Below, one piece after another: positions 47,346-55,685 of a stretch of DNA of 64,000 nucleotides (position 1 is its first letter; each line of letters begins with the position of its first letter). The notes under the pieces were generated by a model. It did no database searches and was not told the origin of the DNA. It saw nothing but the letters and a program-made list of their open reading frames with translations. The stretch spans positions 1-64,000 of the forward strand of contig JAFTVM010000064.1 of NCBI GenBank assembly GCA_017465745.1, written 5' to 3'. Origin of the DNA: Oscillospiraceae bacterium. Lineage in GTDB: Bacteria > Bacillota > Clostridia > Oscillospirales > Oscillospiraceae. The translations under genes and the position numbers were made by a program.

Positions 47346-50033
47346 ATGGGTATCCCGGAAGATATTCTGATGCACTATGGTGTCAAGCGGCGCTCCGGTC
47401 GCTATCCCTGGGGCTCTGGCGATAACCCCTATCAGCACAGCGGTGATTTTCTGAGCCGGTTCGAGGAACTGAAGAATCAGGGACTTTCCGAGACTGATAT
47501 CGCCAAGGTCATGGGCTTTGACTCCACAACCGATCTCCGATTGGAAGTCAAGCTCTCCAAACATGAGCGCCGAGAACTTCAGCGAGCTCGAGCGCAGTCT
47601 CTCAAAGATGATGGACTGAATAACAGCCAGATCGCCAAAGAGATGGGCTTTCCCAGCGAATCCTCCGTTCGCGCCCTGCTCAATGAGAACACTGCTGCCA
47701 ATAAGAATAAGGCCCGCGTTGCGGCTGATATTCTGAAGAAAGAGCTGGAATCCAAGGGCATGATCGATGTTGGCGCCGGTGTTGAGCGTGAACTCGGTAT
47801 CTCCGAACCCCAGCTCAGCGAAGCAGTTTATATTTTGCTGCGTGAAGGCTATCACCAGTACGGCGTTGGCGTTCCCCAGGTTCAGAACCCTTCTCAGAAG
47901 ACTATCACCAAGGTCCTCGCCAAGCCTGATATTCCCGAGTCCTATGCCCAGCAGCATTACGGTGATATCAAGTCTGTCGGCGACTACTACTCCGACGATG
48001 GCGGTTCTACTTTCCGTAAGATCCAGTATCCCGCGAGTATCGATTCCAGCCGAGTCCACATTCGGTATGGCGATGAGGGCGGTATCAATAAGGATGGTGT
48101 CATTGAGATCCGCCGCGGCGTCGAAGACCTGAGTCTTGGTAAATCCAACTATGCGCAGGTCAGAATTCTTGTGGATGGCACCCATTACCTGAAGGGTATG
48201 GCAATGTATTCCAATGATATTCCTGACGGCTGCGACATCGTCTTCAACACCAATAAACAGTCCGGCACTCCCAAGGAGAAGGTGTTTAAGGAAATCACTG
48301 GTGATCCCGATAACCCCTTCGGTGCGGTCATTAAGGCTGACGGTCAGAGTACTTACTTTGATATTTCCGGAAACGAGAAACTCTCCGCTATCAACAAGCT
48401 GAAAGAAGAGGGCGACTGGGACGCCATGAGTAAGAACCTTTCTTCTCAGTTCCTGTCCAAGCAGCCCAAGGCCCTGATCCAGAAGCAGTTGGATGCCACT
48501 TATGCGGATTACGAAGACAAGTTCGACGAAATCTGCAAGCTTACCAATCCCACTATCAAGCGCGAAATGCTTAATGAGTTCGCAAACGAGTGCGATGGTG
48601 CGACCGTTCACATCAAGGCTGTCGCATTGCCTCGTCAGAAAACTCAGGTCATTCTGCCTCTTACCGCCATGTCGGAGACCGAGGTCTATGCGCCCAACTA
48701 TCGTGATGGCGAACAGGTCGCGCTGATTAGATATCCTCATGCCGGTACTTTTGAGATCCCGATCCTGACTGTCAATAATAAGAACAAGCAGGCCCGTGAT
48801 ATTCTTAGTCCCAACATCAAGGACGCAATCGGCATTAACCCCAAGGTTGCAGAACGACTTTCCGGTGCCGACTTTGACGGCGACCAGGTTGTGGTCATTC
48901 CTTTGAGCGACAAGGTTCGGATTAAATCCACCAGAGCTTTGGATGGTCTTAAGGACTTTGACCCGAAATCTGAATACGCCTACCGCGAAGGCATGAAAGT
49001 CATGGCTAAGGGCTCTATTCAGAAAGAAATGGGCATGGTTTCCAACCTCATCACCGATATGACTCTGCGTGGCGCTCCCGAAAGCCATGTTGTTCGGGCT
49101 GTAAAACACAGCATGGTCGTTATCGACGCCTATAAGCACAAGCTGGATTACAAGCGTTCTGAAAAAGAGAACGGTATCCAGGAGCTCCGTGAGATGTACC
49201 AGATCCGGGTAGACGATGATGGCAACATCAAATACGGCGGTGCATCCACATTGATATCTCGGAGAAAGCAGGATGCTCGCGTTCCCGAACGTCAGGGTTC
49301 TGCCCGTATCGATAAGGAAACCGGCGAATTGATATTCAAGGAATCCGGTCGTAAGTACAGGGATAAGGATGGCAATCTTGTCGAAGCCAAGACGGTTGTC
49401 AAACTCATGTCTGTTACCGACGATGCACATTCCCTTTCCTCCGGTCACGTCAAGGAAGAGATCTATGCTGACTACATCAACAAGCTGAAAGCCCTGTCCA
49501 ACCGTGCCCGTAAGGAAATGATATCTACCGGTCGCCTGCAGCGTAATGCAAGCGCGGCTCAGGCCTATGACGAAGAAGTCGACAGTCTGATGTCCAAGCT
49601 TAATGTTGCGGCTAAGAACGCCCCCCGTGAAAGAGAAGCCCAGAGAGTAGCTAATACCACTGTGCGGGCCAAGGTCCAAGATAATCCCGCTCTTGAAAAG
49701 GATAAGAAGGAGCTTAAGAAAATCAGGACCCAGGCTATCTATGATGCCCGTGCTGCCCTCGGTTCCAGCGGCCGCAACACCCGCATCGTCATTACGGATC
49801 GCGAATGGGAAGCCATTCAGGCCGGTGCTATCAGCGACACCCAGCTTACCAAGATCCTCCGGTACAGCGATAAGGATGCGCTCAAAGAAAGAGCCATGCC
49901 CAGAGCTACGACTCAGCTGTCTACCGCCCGGGTCAATAAGATCAAGCACATGGCCAACATCGGCTATACCAATGAGCAGATTGCCGAAGCCCTTGGCTGC
50001 TCGGTATCTACTGTTCATCAATACGTCGCCTAA
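47346..50033 (+). CDS. RNA-polymerase-like (double-psi beta-barrel) phage protein with N-terminal HYGVK tag and HTH repeats
   Basis: 895 residues. Residues 10-25 are HYGVKRRSGRYPWGSG, a variant of the tag on the structural-module proteins at 51907, 53284 and 55686. Residues 35-120 hold two helix-turn-helix units (GLSETDIAKVMGF, GLNNSQIAKEMGF). A region with VDGTHYLKGMAMY (K283) and VHIKAVALPRQKTQVILP precedes EQVALIRYPHAGTFEIPI and GINPKVAERLSGADFDGDQVVVIPLS; DFDGD is at 509-513. This resembles the magnesium-binding DxDGD loop of RNA polymerase beta-prime and single-chain YonO-type polymerases. The C-terminus ends in another HTH (GYTNEQIAEALGCSVSTVHQYV). Polymerase activity is inference. Confidence 0.65.
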   Translation: MGIPEDILMHYGVKRRSGRYPWGSGDNPYQHSGDFLSRFEELKNQGLSETDIAKVMGFDSTTDLRLEVKLSKHERRELQRARAQSLKDDGLNNSQIAKEMGFPSESSVRALLNENTAANKNKARVAADILKKELESKGMIDVGAGVERELGISEPQLSEAVYILLREGYHQYGVGVPQVQNPSQKTITKVLAKPDIPESYAQQHYGDIKSVGDYYSDDGGSTFRKIQYPASIDSSRVHIRYGDEGGINKDGVIEIRRGVEDLSLGKSNYAQVRILVDGTHYLKGMAMYSNDIPDGCDIVFNTNKQSGTPKEKVFKEITGDPDNPFGAVIKADGQSTYFDISGNEKLSAINKLKEEGDWDAMSKNLSSQFLSKQPKALIQKQLDATYADYEDKFDEICKLTNPTIKREMLNEFANECDGATVHIKAVALPRQKTQVILPLTAMSETEVYAPNYRDGEQVALIRYPHAGTFEIPILTVNNKNKQARDILSPNIKDAIGINPKVAERLSGADFDGDQVVVIPLSDKVRIKSTRALDGLKDFDPKSEYAYREGMKVMAKGSIQKEMGMVSNLITDMTLRGAPESHVVRAVKHSMVVIDAYKHKLDYKRSEKENGIQELREMYQIRVDDDGNIKYGGASTLISRRKQDARVPERQGSARIDKETGELIFKESGRKYRDKDGNLVEAKTVVKLMSVTDDAHSLSSGHVKEEIYADYINKLKALSNRARKEMISTGRLQRNASAAQAYDEEVDSLMSKLNVAAKNAPREREAQRVANTTVRAKVQDNPALEKDKKELKKIRTQAIYDARAALGSSGRNTRIVITDREWEAIQAGAISDTQLTKILRYSDKDALKERAMPRATTQLSTARVNKIKHMANIGYTNEQIAEALGCSVSTVHQYVA

Positions 50034-50059
50034 GAAAGGAAGGTAGGTGAACAGTATTC

Positions 50060-50296
50060 ATGGCTAAGTATCTGCTGTCTACTACAGACAATCCTTACGA
50101 TCCCAACAAGGACTTCGATTCTTGGTACAACTACGATCAGCTTAACGATCAGTGCTGTTCTCTCTTGGACAGAGTCGCTCGAACTTCCGATCAGTTGTCC
50201 GAAGAAGAGAACGATCGCGAGATCGAAAGAGCCATCGATGACATCATCAAGTTTGATCTTGAGAATCGTTACACCAAGGTGGCCCTCAAAGAATAA
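50060..50296 (+). CDS. small conserved phage protein
   Basis: 78 residues. LLSTTDNPYDPNKDFDSWYNYDQLNDQCCSLLDRVARTSDQLSEEENDREIERAIDDIIKFD. I recall near-identical small proteins just upstream of packaging genes in clostridial phages. Function unknown. Confidence 0.65.
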   Translation: MAKYLLSTTDNPYDPNKDFDSWYNYDQLNDQCCSLLDRVARTSDQLSEEENDREIERAIDDIIKFDLENRYTKVALKE

Positions 50297-50686
50297 AATT
50301 TTCTACCCACCCAATAATTTTTGGCCCAACTTCTTCGTGAATTGCCTAGAATCTATTGGTGTTTATCTCCTAAAGCTGTCGGTGACATAGGGGGGGGTCT
50401 CCCAAAACATACCCCCCTTATGCATCGCGGCGGTCCTCGGAAATTCTCCGGGGGTGAAATTCGTCAAAAGTCGGCCATATTTTCCGCCGGGTCAAACTTC
50501 ATATAGCATTAAAACGAGCCTACAAAACCGTTCCTCTCATTCTTTCCTTACTTTTTCCTTTCGGATGGGTGTTTCGGATTTTTGTAGGCTTCTTTTAGTG
50601 CTATGAAACTGGCTCGAAAGTAGCCCAGAACACATCACAACTGCGATAGAACCACCACATATTTCAGCGAGAGGAGGCGGTAAGGG
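50297..50686 (+). other. 390-base noncoding region before the packaging genes
   Basis: No credible gene. Contains G- and C-runs (AGGGGGGGG near 50389-50397 and CCCCCC near 50413), a CTCCGGGGG stretch and a 24-bp imperfect hairpin. Directly upstream of the terminase small subunit, so it is the place where a cos or pac site would be expected. Ends with GAGGAGGCGG, the ribosome-binding site of the next gene. Confidence 0.6.
50504..50603 (+). repeat. long inverted repeat (24-base arms)
   Basis: Left arm 50504-50527 and right arm 50580-50603 match in 21 of 24 bases; two of the three differences become G-U pairs in RNA. The 52-base loop is pyrimidine-rich. No T-run that would make it a simple terminator, although TTTTAG lies in the right arm. 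Confidence 0.6.
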
Positions 50687-51010
50687 ATGGCAAAGGGTAA
50701 GACGGGCGGCGCAGACAACTCCGACCGCAAGGTTAAGCCGGCGTTATCCCCGGAATCCGAAGAGCAGCAGATGATAAATCTGGCTGTTAAGGTCGCAAAG
50801 CAGCGAATGCTGGACGGAACTGCGTCTTCTCAGATCATCGTTCACTATCTCAAGCTCGCTACTGAGAATACTCAGCTGGAGCGGGAGAAATTGCGGAGCG
50901 AAAACAAACTGCTGGACGCCAAGGCTGAGGCTATTCAGTCCCAGAAGCGGGACGAAGAGCTTTACCAGGAAGTGCTTGACGCACTGAAACTCTATGTTGG
51001 CCACAAATGA
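50687..51010 (+). CDS. terminase small subunit-like protein
   Basis: 107 residues. LSPESEEQQMINLAVKVAKQRMLDGTASSQIIVHYLKLATENTQLEREKLRSENKLLDAKAEAIQSQKRDEELYQEVLDALKLY: helix followed by coiled coil, matching small-terminase-like proteins I recall in this position. It would recognise the packaging site. The HNH gene overlaps its end. Confidence 0.65.
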   Translation: MAKGKTGGADNSDRKVKPALSPESEEQQMINLAVKVAKQRMLDGTASSQIIVHYLKLATENTQLEREKLRSENKLLDAKAEAIQSQKRDEELYQEVLDALKLYVGHK

Positions 51011-51435
51011 TACTGAATCTTAGAAACTACACGGAGCTTTCGAAGCTCAGAACCTTCGAGGAGCGGTATCGATATTTACAACTTCGGGGTCGAGTCGGCG
51101 AGGACACTTTTGGTTTTGATCGATGGATCAACCAGCTCTTCTACCATGACAAAGAATGGCTTGCGGTTCGCGACAAGGTCATCATTCGCGATAACGCCTG
51201 CGATTTGGGAATGCTCGACCGAGAGATCAAGGGGGATGTCCGAATCATCGTGCACCACATGAACCCCATCTCAAAGGAAGACATTCTTCGTCGCAGCGAT
51301 ATTCTTCTGAACCCCGAATATCTCATCTGTTGTTTAGACAGTACACATAAAGCGATCCATTACGGCGATGAGAATCTGCTGATTCAAATGCCCGTGGAAC
51401 GCAGACCGTTCGATACCTGCCCATGGCGAGCCTAG
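51007..51435 (+). CDS. HNH endonuclease of the packaging module
   Basis: 142 residues. RDKVIIRDNACDLGMLD...IIVHHMNPISKED...LLNPEYLICCLDSTHKAIHYGDE carries the beta-beta-alpha HNH motif (HH, N, H). HNH proteins beside the large terminase assist cleavage of concatemers in HK97-type phages. Confidence 0.85.
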   Translation: MILNLRNYTELSKLRTFEERYRYLQLRGRVGEDTFGFDRWINQLFYHDKEWLAVRDKVIIRDNACDLGMLDREIKGDVRIIVHHMNPISKEDILRRSDILLNPEYLICCLDSTHKAIHYGDENLLIQMPVERRPFDTCPWRA

Positions 51436-51454
51436 CCGCGAAGGAGGGAACTGC

Positions 51455-51886
51455 ATGGAGAGTATTCTCAACACAATTAAAAAGATGCTCGATGTTGATG
51501 TTGGCTGTACGCACTTCGACGAGAACATCATCAACCACATCAACACCGCGTTGATGGTATTGACCCAGATTGGTGTCGGCCCCGAGAAGGGATTTTCCAT
51601 CCGGGATGCCGCTGCTAAGTGGTCTGACTTCCTTTCGGACATGAGTAAGCTGGAGGGCGTCAAGACATACATCTACCTGAGAGTGAAACCTCTGTTTGAC
51701 CCGACGTCCAGTTCCGCCATCAGCGGCGCTATGAAGAACGTTGCCGACGAGCTGGAATGGCGCATGAACATTAACGCAGAAGAAGTTGCCGATGCGGCGG
51801 ATGTTCTGGCGTCCCTCGCCGAGGAGATCGGAATCGTCGACGATGACTACGACGATTATTACGACGATTATTACGACGATCCGTAA
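51455..51886 (+). CDS. head-tail connector (gp6-like) protein
   Basis: 143 residues after AAGGAGGGAACTGC. ILNTIKKMLDVDVGCTHFDENIINHINTALMVLTQIGVGPEKGFSI...KTYIYLRVKPLFDPTSSS...EWRMN fits phage gp6-like connectors. The C-terminus is a low-complexity tail of Asp/Tyr (DDDYDDYYDDYYDD) encoded by a tandem 12-base repeat. Unusually placed before the terminase rather than after the capsid gene. Confidence 0.75.
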   Translation: MESILNTIKKMLDVDVGCTHFDENIINHINTALMVLTQIGVGPEKGFSIRDAAAKWSDFLSDMSKLEGVKTYIYLRVKPLFDPTSSSAISGAMKNVADELEWRMNINAEEVADAADVLASLAEEIGIVDDDYDDYYDDYYDDP

Positions 51887-51900
51887 CGGGAAGGAGGAAA

Positions 51901-51965
51901 TTCAAAATGGATAGAAACGATTCCCTGAAACACTATGGTGTCAAGGGTATGCGGTGGGGTGTCCG
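51901..51965 (+). repeat. 65-bp direct repeat, copy 1 (tag module)
   Basis: Identical over 65 bases to 53278-53342, covering the end of the ribosome-binding region and the first 19 codons including the HYGVKGMRWG peptide. The genes diverge right after it. Confidence 0.95.
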
Positions 51966-52998
51966 TCGATTCCGGAGAAAGGATGGCTCTCTGACCCCTG
52001 CCGGTAGAAAGCGGTATTCTGAGGACTCGCCGGATGATGGTATCGATTCCGGAGAGGTTGATAAATCCGCCCGTAAGAGGGGGCTTACCGATAAGCAGAA
52101 GAAAGCCCTCAAGATTGGCGTTGCTGTTGCCGGCACCGCCCTTGCCGCCTATGGCACGTACAAAGTCGTGCAGCTATACCGAGGTGACGGCGCAAAAATT
52201 GACCCCGCAACGGGTTTTCGGCTTATCGATAAACCGACGTCTGATGCGGAAAATCTTCGAGCCATCAATCCGGGACGAATCAGCGTGCTTTCCAAATCCA
52301 AAAACATGGAAATCATTCACGGCTCATCTACCAACTGCATGTTGTGTACGACCGCGTATGAATTCCGTAAGAGAGGACTGGACGTACACGCCGGCCTTGA
52401 GAAGACGGGTCGGGGTTATTTTCCTGACGAACTCTTCCCCAAAATCTTCAAAGATTACCCCGGCATGACCAAAATTGCCAATAAGGGTACCGCGCAGGAT
52501 GTGCTCAGTGAGATTGAATCTTTTGCAAAGACACAGGGCCCTAATTCCAGAGGCAACATTGTTTGCTGGTGGAAGGCGGGTGGTGGTCACAGCATGATCT
52601 GGGAAAATATTGACGGAAAGATCGTATTCAAAGATGGCCAGACCAATCAGGTGTATGACGACTTTGGAAAGACGATACTGAGTCGAATCCACTCGTCCAA
52701 ACCGGTGGAAATTCTCAGAACGGACAATCTCACGATTGATGCGAACAGTGCGAAAAAGTACCTTAACACGGACACCGCGCTGAAGACATACGTCGATCAC
52801 GGTGGGGAAATCGCACTGCGTCTGGCAAACGATCCCGTCATTCAGTTTGCTGCCGTGACGACGGCCGGCATCGCTTACAGTAAAGTGAGCACGACTAAGG
52901 CAGTCAAAGCTTACAGGAGCGCGCACCCCCATACGAGATTGTCTGATAAAGACATCGCGAAACTCGTGGCCCGCAGCACGGGTCTATATTCTGGCTAA
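51907..52998 (+). CDS. tagged papain-fold-like protein (candidate cargo enzyme)
   Basis: 363 residues. N-terminal tag LKHYGVKGMRWGVRRF, then KDGSLTPAGRKRY, a single membrane-like helix (about 69-90), and a domain from about 125 to 255 with STNCMLCTTAYEF (C144), GGGHSMIWENIDGKIV (H228) and KDGQTNQVYDD (D243/Q245). This Cys-His-Asp/Gln order resembles papain-like toxins and deamidases (Tox-PL type). The C-terminal 100 residues are helical. It lies among packaging genes, so a virion-associated enzyme is plausible (inference). Confidence 0.6.
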   Translation: MDRNDSLKHYGVKGMRWGVRRFRRKDGSLTPAGRKRYSEDSPDDGIDSGEVDKSARKRGLTDKQKKALKIGVAVAGTALAAYGTYKVVQLYRGDGAKIDPATGFRLIDKPTSDAENLRAINPGRISVLSKSKNMEIIHGSSTNCMLCTTAYEFRKRGLDVHAGLEKTGRGYFPDELFPKIFKDYPGMTKIANKGTAQDVLSEIESFAKTQGPNSRGNIVCWWKAGGGHSMIWENIDGKIVFKDGQTNQVYDDFGKTILSRIHSSKPVEILRTDNLTIDANSAKKYLNTDTALKTYVDHGGEIALRLANDPVIQFAAVTTAGIAYSKVSTTKAVKAYRSAHPHTRLSDKDIAKLVARSTGLYSG

Positions 52999-53012
52999 AG
53001 GAGATGTGAACC

Positions 53013-53264
53013 ATGCCCTTGCCCAATAAACTGGACGGAGCGATTCGGCTCCTTAAGAAAACGTGCGGAGTCGTCCCGGAAAAGTATGCCACCTACAACG
53101 GTGCATTTCTGTTCTTGGCGTTTCCGCCTAATACCGTCGATAAAACCAACGTCTTCAATCCCTACTATCTGGTGGATCTGAAGAATCAGGCCGCGGGGCC
53201 GTTTTCGGCAGCTTTTGACCTGGATGGTTTCTTCGAAGCGGTTGAACGTCTGAAGCCCTGCTGA
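53013..53264 (+). CDS. phage protein, unknown function
   Basis: 83 residues after AAAGGAGATGTGAACC. Small alpha/beta protein (LDGAIRLLKKTCGVVPEKYATYNGAFLFLAFPPNTVDKTNVFNPYYLVDLKNQ). Located between the two tag genes, so it may be an immunity or accessory partner, but no family is recognised. Confidence 0.5.
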   Translation: MPLPNKLDGAIRLLKKTCGVVPEKYATYNGAFLFLAFPPNTVDKTNVFNPYYLVDLKNQAAGPFSAAFDLDGFFEAVERLKPC

Positions 53265-53277
53265 TAAAAGGAGGAAC

Positions 53278-53342
53278 TTCAAAATGGATAGAAACGATTC
53301 CCTGAAACACTATGGTGTCAAGGGTATGCGGTGGGGTGTCCG
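53278..53342 (+). repeat. 65-bp direct repeat, copy 2 (tag module)
   Basis: Exact copy of 51901-51965, including the start codon and tag. The preceding bases differ by one position (GGAGGAAC versus GGAGGAAA). Confidence 0.95.
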
Positions 53343-53898
53343 AAGAACCCAGGCGCAGCTTGACCGTGCTGCTGGCCGGACTTCTGAGGAGCAGAAAGCC
53401 CACAACCGTGACATCGCTAAGAAGGTGGCAGTTGCTACCGGAGCGGCGCTTACGGTCGCCGCAGCAGCCGGTCTTTACGTGGCCAACAAAGATGCCGTGG
53501 ATTCTTTTGTGACCGATTTCATCGCCAAGAACCGGGATGTTATCGTGTCCAAGGTATCTCGTGGTAAAGAGAAAATGGCGGAGTCGGCAGCGCGTAGAAA
53601 CGAGGCCCGAACCAAGAAGGATCTCGAATACGTCAAAGTGCATAAGGATTCCATCCTCCGTTCCCCGTCCAAGCTGAACCGGTATAAGGATTACCTGGAT
53701 GAGAACGAAGTGAAAACCGCCATTGAGCGTCTTCGCACAACCCGCGATCTGCATCAGCTGTCTCAGGAGAGCATTTCGCGCGGTGCGAAATACGTTAACG
53801 CATTTCTTGCCTATGGTACTGCCGCTACGACCGCCTACAATTTCAAGAATTCTTCGATCGCCAAAGACATGAAGAATTCCAAGAAGCGGAAAGGATAA
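53284..53898 (+). CDS. tagged membrane-helix protein of the head module
   Basis: 204 residues. Begins with the same 19 residues as the protein at 51907. Then a helical part, one hydrophobic segment (VAVATGAALTVAAAAGLYVAN), and a charged helical C-terminal half (VSKVSRGKEKMAESAARRNEARTKKDLEYVKVHKDSILRSPSKL). No catalytic motif. Nine bases before the large terminase gene. Confidence 0.6.
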   Translation: MDRNDSLKHYGVKGMRWGVRRTQAQLDRAAGRTSEEQKAHNRDIAKKVAVATGAALTVAAAAGLYVANKDAVDSFVTDFIAKNRDVIVSKVSRGKEKMAESAARRNEARTKKDLEYVKVHKDSILRSPSKLNRYKDYLDENEVKTAIERLRTTRDLHQLSQESISRGAKYVNAFLAYGTAATTAYNFKNSSIAKDMKNSKKRKG

Positions 53899-53906
53899 TC
53901 CGTTCA

Positions 53907-55673
53907 ATGGCCTTATCTAACACTGCCGTACCCAAGTATTACGGTCAGTTTAGGGCGGCCGTAATGCGAGGAGAAATCCCCATCTGCAAAGAGATCTCGA
54001 TGGAAATGAACCGCATCGATGGTCTCATTGAGAATCCCAGTATCTACTACGATGAAGATGCCGTGGAAGGCTTTATTGCCTACTGCGAACGTGAGATGAC
54101 TCTGACCGATGGCTCTGATCTGGAGCTGTTGCCGTCGTTCAAACTATGGGCCGAGTCCATATTTGGATGGTGGTACTTTGATGAGTTCACCGTACCCGAG
54201 CCCGATCCTGAGGGTCACGGTACCCGCTACGTTCGCAAACGAATTAAAAAGCGCCTTGTTGTTAAGCAGTACCTTATCGTTGCCAGAGGTGCTGCTAAAT
54301 CTATGTATGCGTCCTGTCTTCACAGCTACTTCCTGAATGTGGACACTTCGGCCACGCATCAGATTACCACCGCTCCCACTATGCGGCAAGCAGACGAGGT
54401 GCTTTCCCCCATACGGACTGCCATTCTCCGAGCCAAGGGACCGCTGTTTCGATTCCTGACTCAAGGATCGCTGCAGAACACCACCGGCCCCCGGTTCAAG
54501 CGTCAGAAGCTGACTCCTACGAAGAAGGGCATTGAGAATTTCCTGAATGGTTCTTTGCTGGAAATCAAACCCATGCAGATTGATAAGCTGCAGGGTCTGA
54601 AAGTAAAGCTGGCGACCATCGACGAATGGCTTTCCGGCGAGATCCGGGAAGATCCCGTTGGCGCCATCGAACAGGGTGCCGCCAAGGAGCAGAGCAGCAA
54701 CATTGAGAACAACGACTATCTGATCGTTGCTATCAGTTCGGAGGGTACTGTCCGTAATGGTTGTGGTGACACAATCAAAATGGAGTTGATGAAGATCCTG
54801 CGGGGCGAGTACTACGCTCCTCATGTTTCTATCTGGTACTACAAGCTGGACTCCATTGATGAGGTCGCCCGTCCCGAGCTCTGGATTAAGGCGAATCCCA
54901 ATCTGGGTAAGACCGTTACATACGAAACTTACCAGCGAGATGTGGAAAGAGCCGAGAAAGCCCCCGCGGCACGAAACGATATTCTGGCAAAGCGTTTCGG
55001 AATCCCCATGGAGGGCTATACCTATTACTTCGCCTACGAGGAAACCCTTTGCCACCCCAAGCGGCGGTTCTGGCAAATGACCTGCGCCCTCGGTGCCGAC
55101 CTTTCCCAAGGCGATGATTTCTGTGCATTCACATTCATGTTCCCTCTTCCGACCGGAGAGTTCGGCATCAAAACCAGGAACTATATTTCTACCCGGACGC
55201 TGTATAAGCTCCCGGCTGCTATGCGACAGCTGTACGACTCCTTCCTGGAAGAAGGCAGCCTGATCGTTATGGAAGGTAACGTTCTTGAGATGCGGGACGT
55301 ATTTGATGATTTGGACGCGCATATTGCCGAGCGTGGCTATGACGTCCAGGCCTTTGGTTACGACCCGTATAACGCCGAACAGTTTGTCGAATGGTGGATC
55401 AGCGAAAACGGCCCGTTCGGTGTCGAGAAAGTTATTCAGGGTTCCAAAACAGAGTCCGTACCTCTTGGCGAGATTAAGATTCTTTCCGAGGATCGGATGC
55501 TTCTGTTCGATGAGAAACTCATGACCTTTGCTATGGGTAACTGCATCGTCATGGAAGATACCAACGGCAACCGTAAACTGCACAAGAAGCGTTACGAGCA
55601 GAAGATCGACGCTGTTGCGGCAATGATGGATGCCTATATCGCTTATAAACGTAACAAAGACGCATTCGAATAA
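53907..55673 (+). CDS. terL: terminase large subunit
   Basis: 588 residues. Walker A-like ARGAAKS after YLIV, Walker B LATIDEWL, coupling motif near ISSEG, then the RNase H-like nuclease with GADLSQGDDF, YGYDPYNAEQF-type segment and DAVAAMMDAYIAY near the end. It powers DNA packaging and cuts the concatemer. The P-loop lacks the usual GxxxxGK spacing of HK97-type enzymes but keeps R, K and S. Confidence 0.92.
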   Translation: MALSNTAVPKYYGQFRAAVMRGEIPICKEISMEMNRIDGLIENPSIYYDEDAVEGFIAYCEREMTLTDGSDLELLPSFKLWAESIFGWWYFDEFTVPEPDPEGHGTRYVRKRIKKRLVVKQYLIVARGAAKSMYASCLHSYFLNVDTSATHQITTAPTMRQADEVLSPIRTAILRAKGPLFRFLTQGSLQNTTGPRFKRQKLTPTKKGIENFLNGSLLEIKPMQIDKLQGLKVKLATIDEWLSGEIREDPVGAIEQGAAKEQSSNIENNDYLIVAISSEGTVRNGCGDTIKMELMKILRGEYYAPHVSIWYYKLDSIDEVARPELWIKANPNLGKTVTYETYQRDVERAEKAPAARNDILAKRFGIPMEGYTYYFAYEETLCHPKRRFWQMTCALGADLSQGDDFCAFTFMFPLPTGEFGIKTRNYISTRTLYKLPAAMRQLYDSFLEEGSLIVMEGNVLEMRDVFDDLDAHIAERGYDVQAFGYDPYNAEQFVEWWISENGPFGVEKVIQGSKTESVPLGEIKILSEDRMLLFDEKLMTFAMGNCIVMEDTNGNRKLHKKRYEQKIDAVAAMMDAYIAYKRNKDAFE

Positions 55674-55685
55674 GGAGGTAGCACA

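Noticed and set aside
47163..50021. A 952-residue open frame antisense to the polymerase-like gene, and similar long antisense frames at 54144-56066, 57454-59349 and 771-2768
   Set aside because: They lack ribosome-binding sites and family motifs, have low-complexity composition, and mirror strongly supported genes. They arise from the codon bias of the sense genes.
51836..51883. Tandem 12-base repeat at the end of the connector gene as a regulatory repeat
   Set aside because: It is in frame and only encodes the Asp/Tyr tail, so a low-complexity protein tail is enough to explain it.
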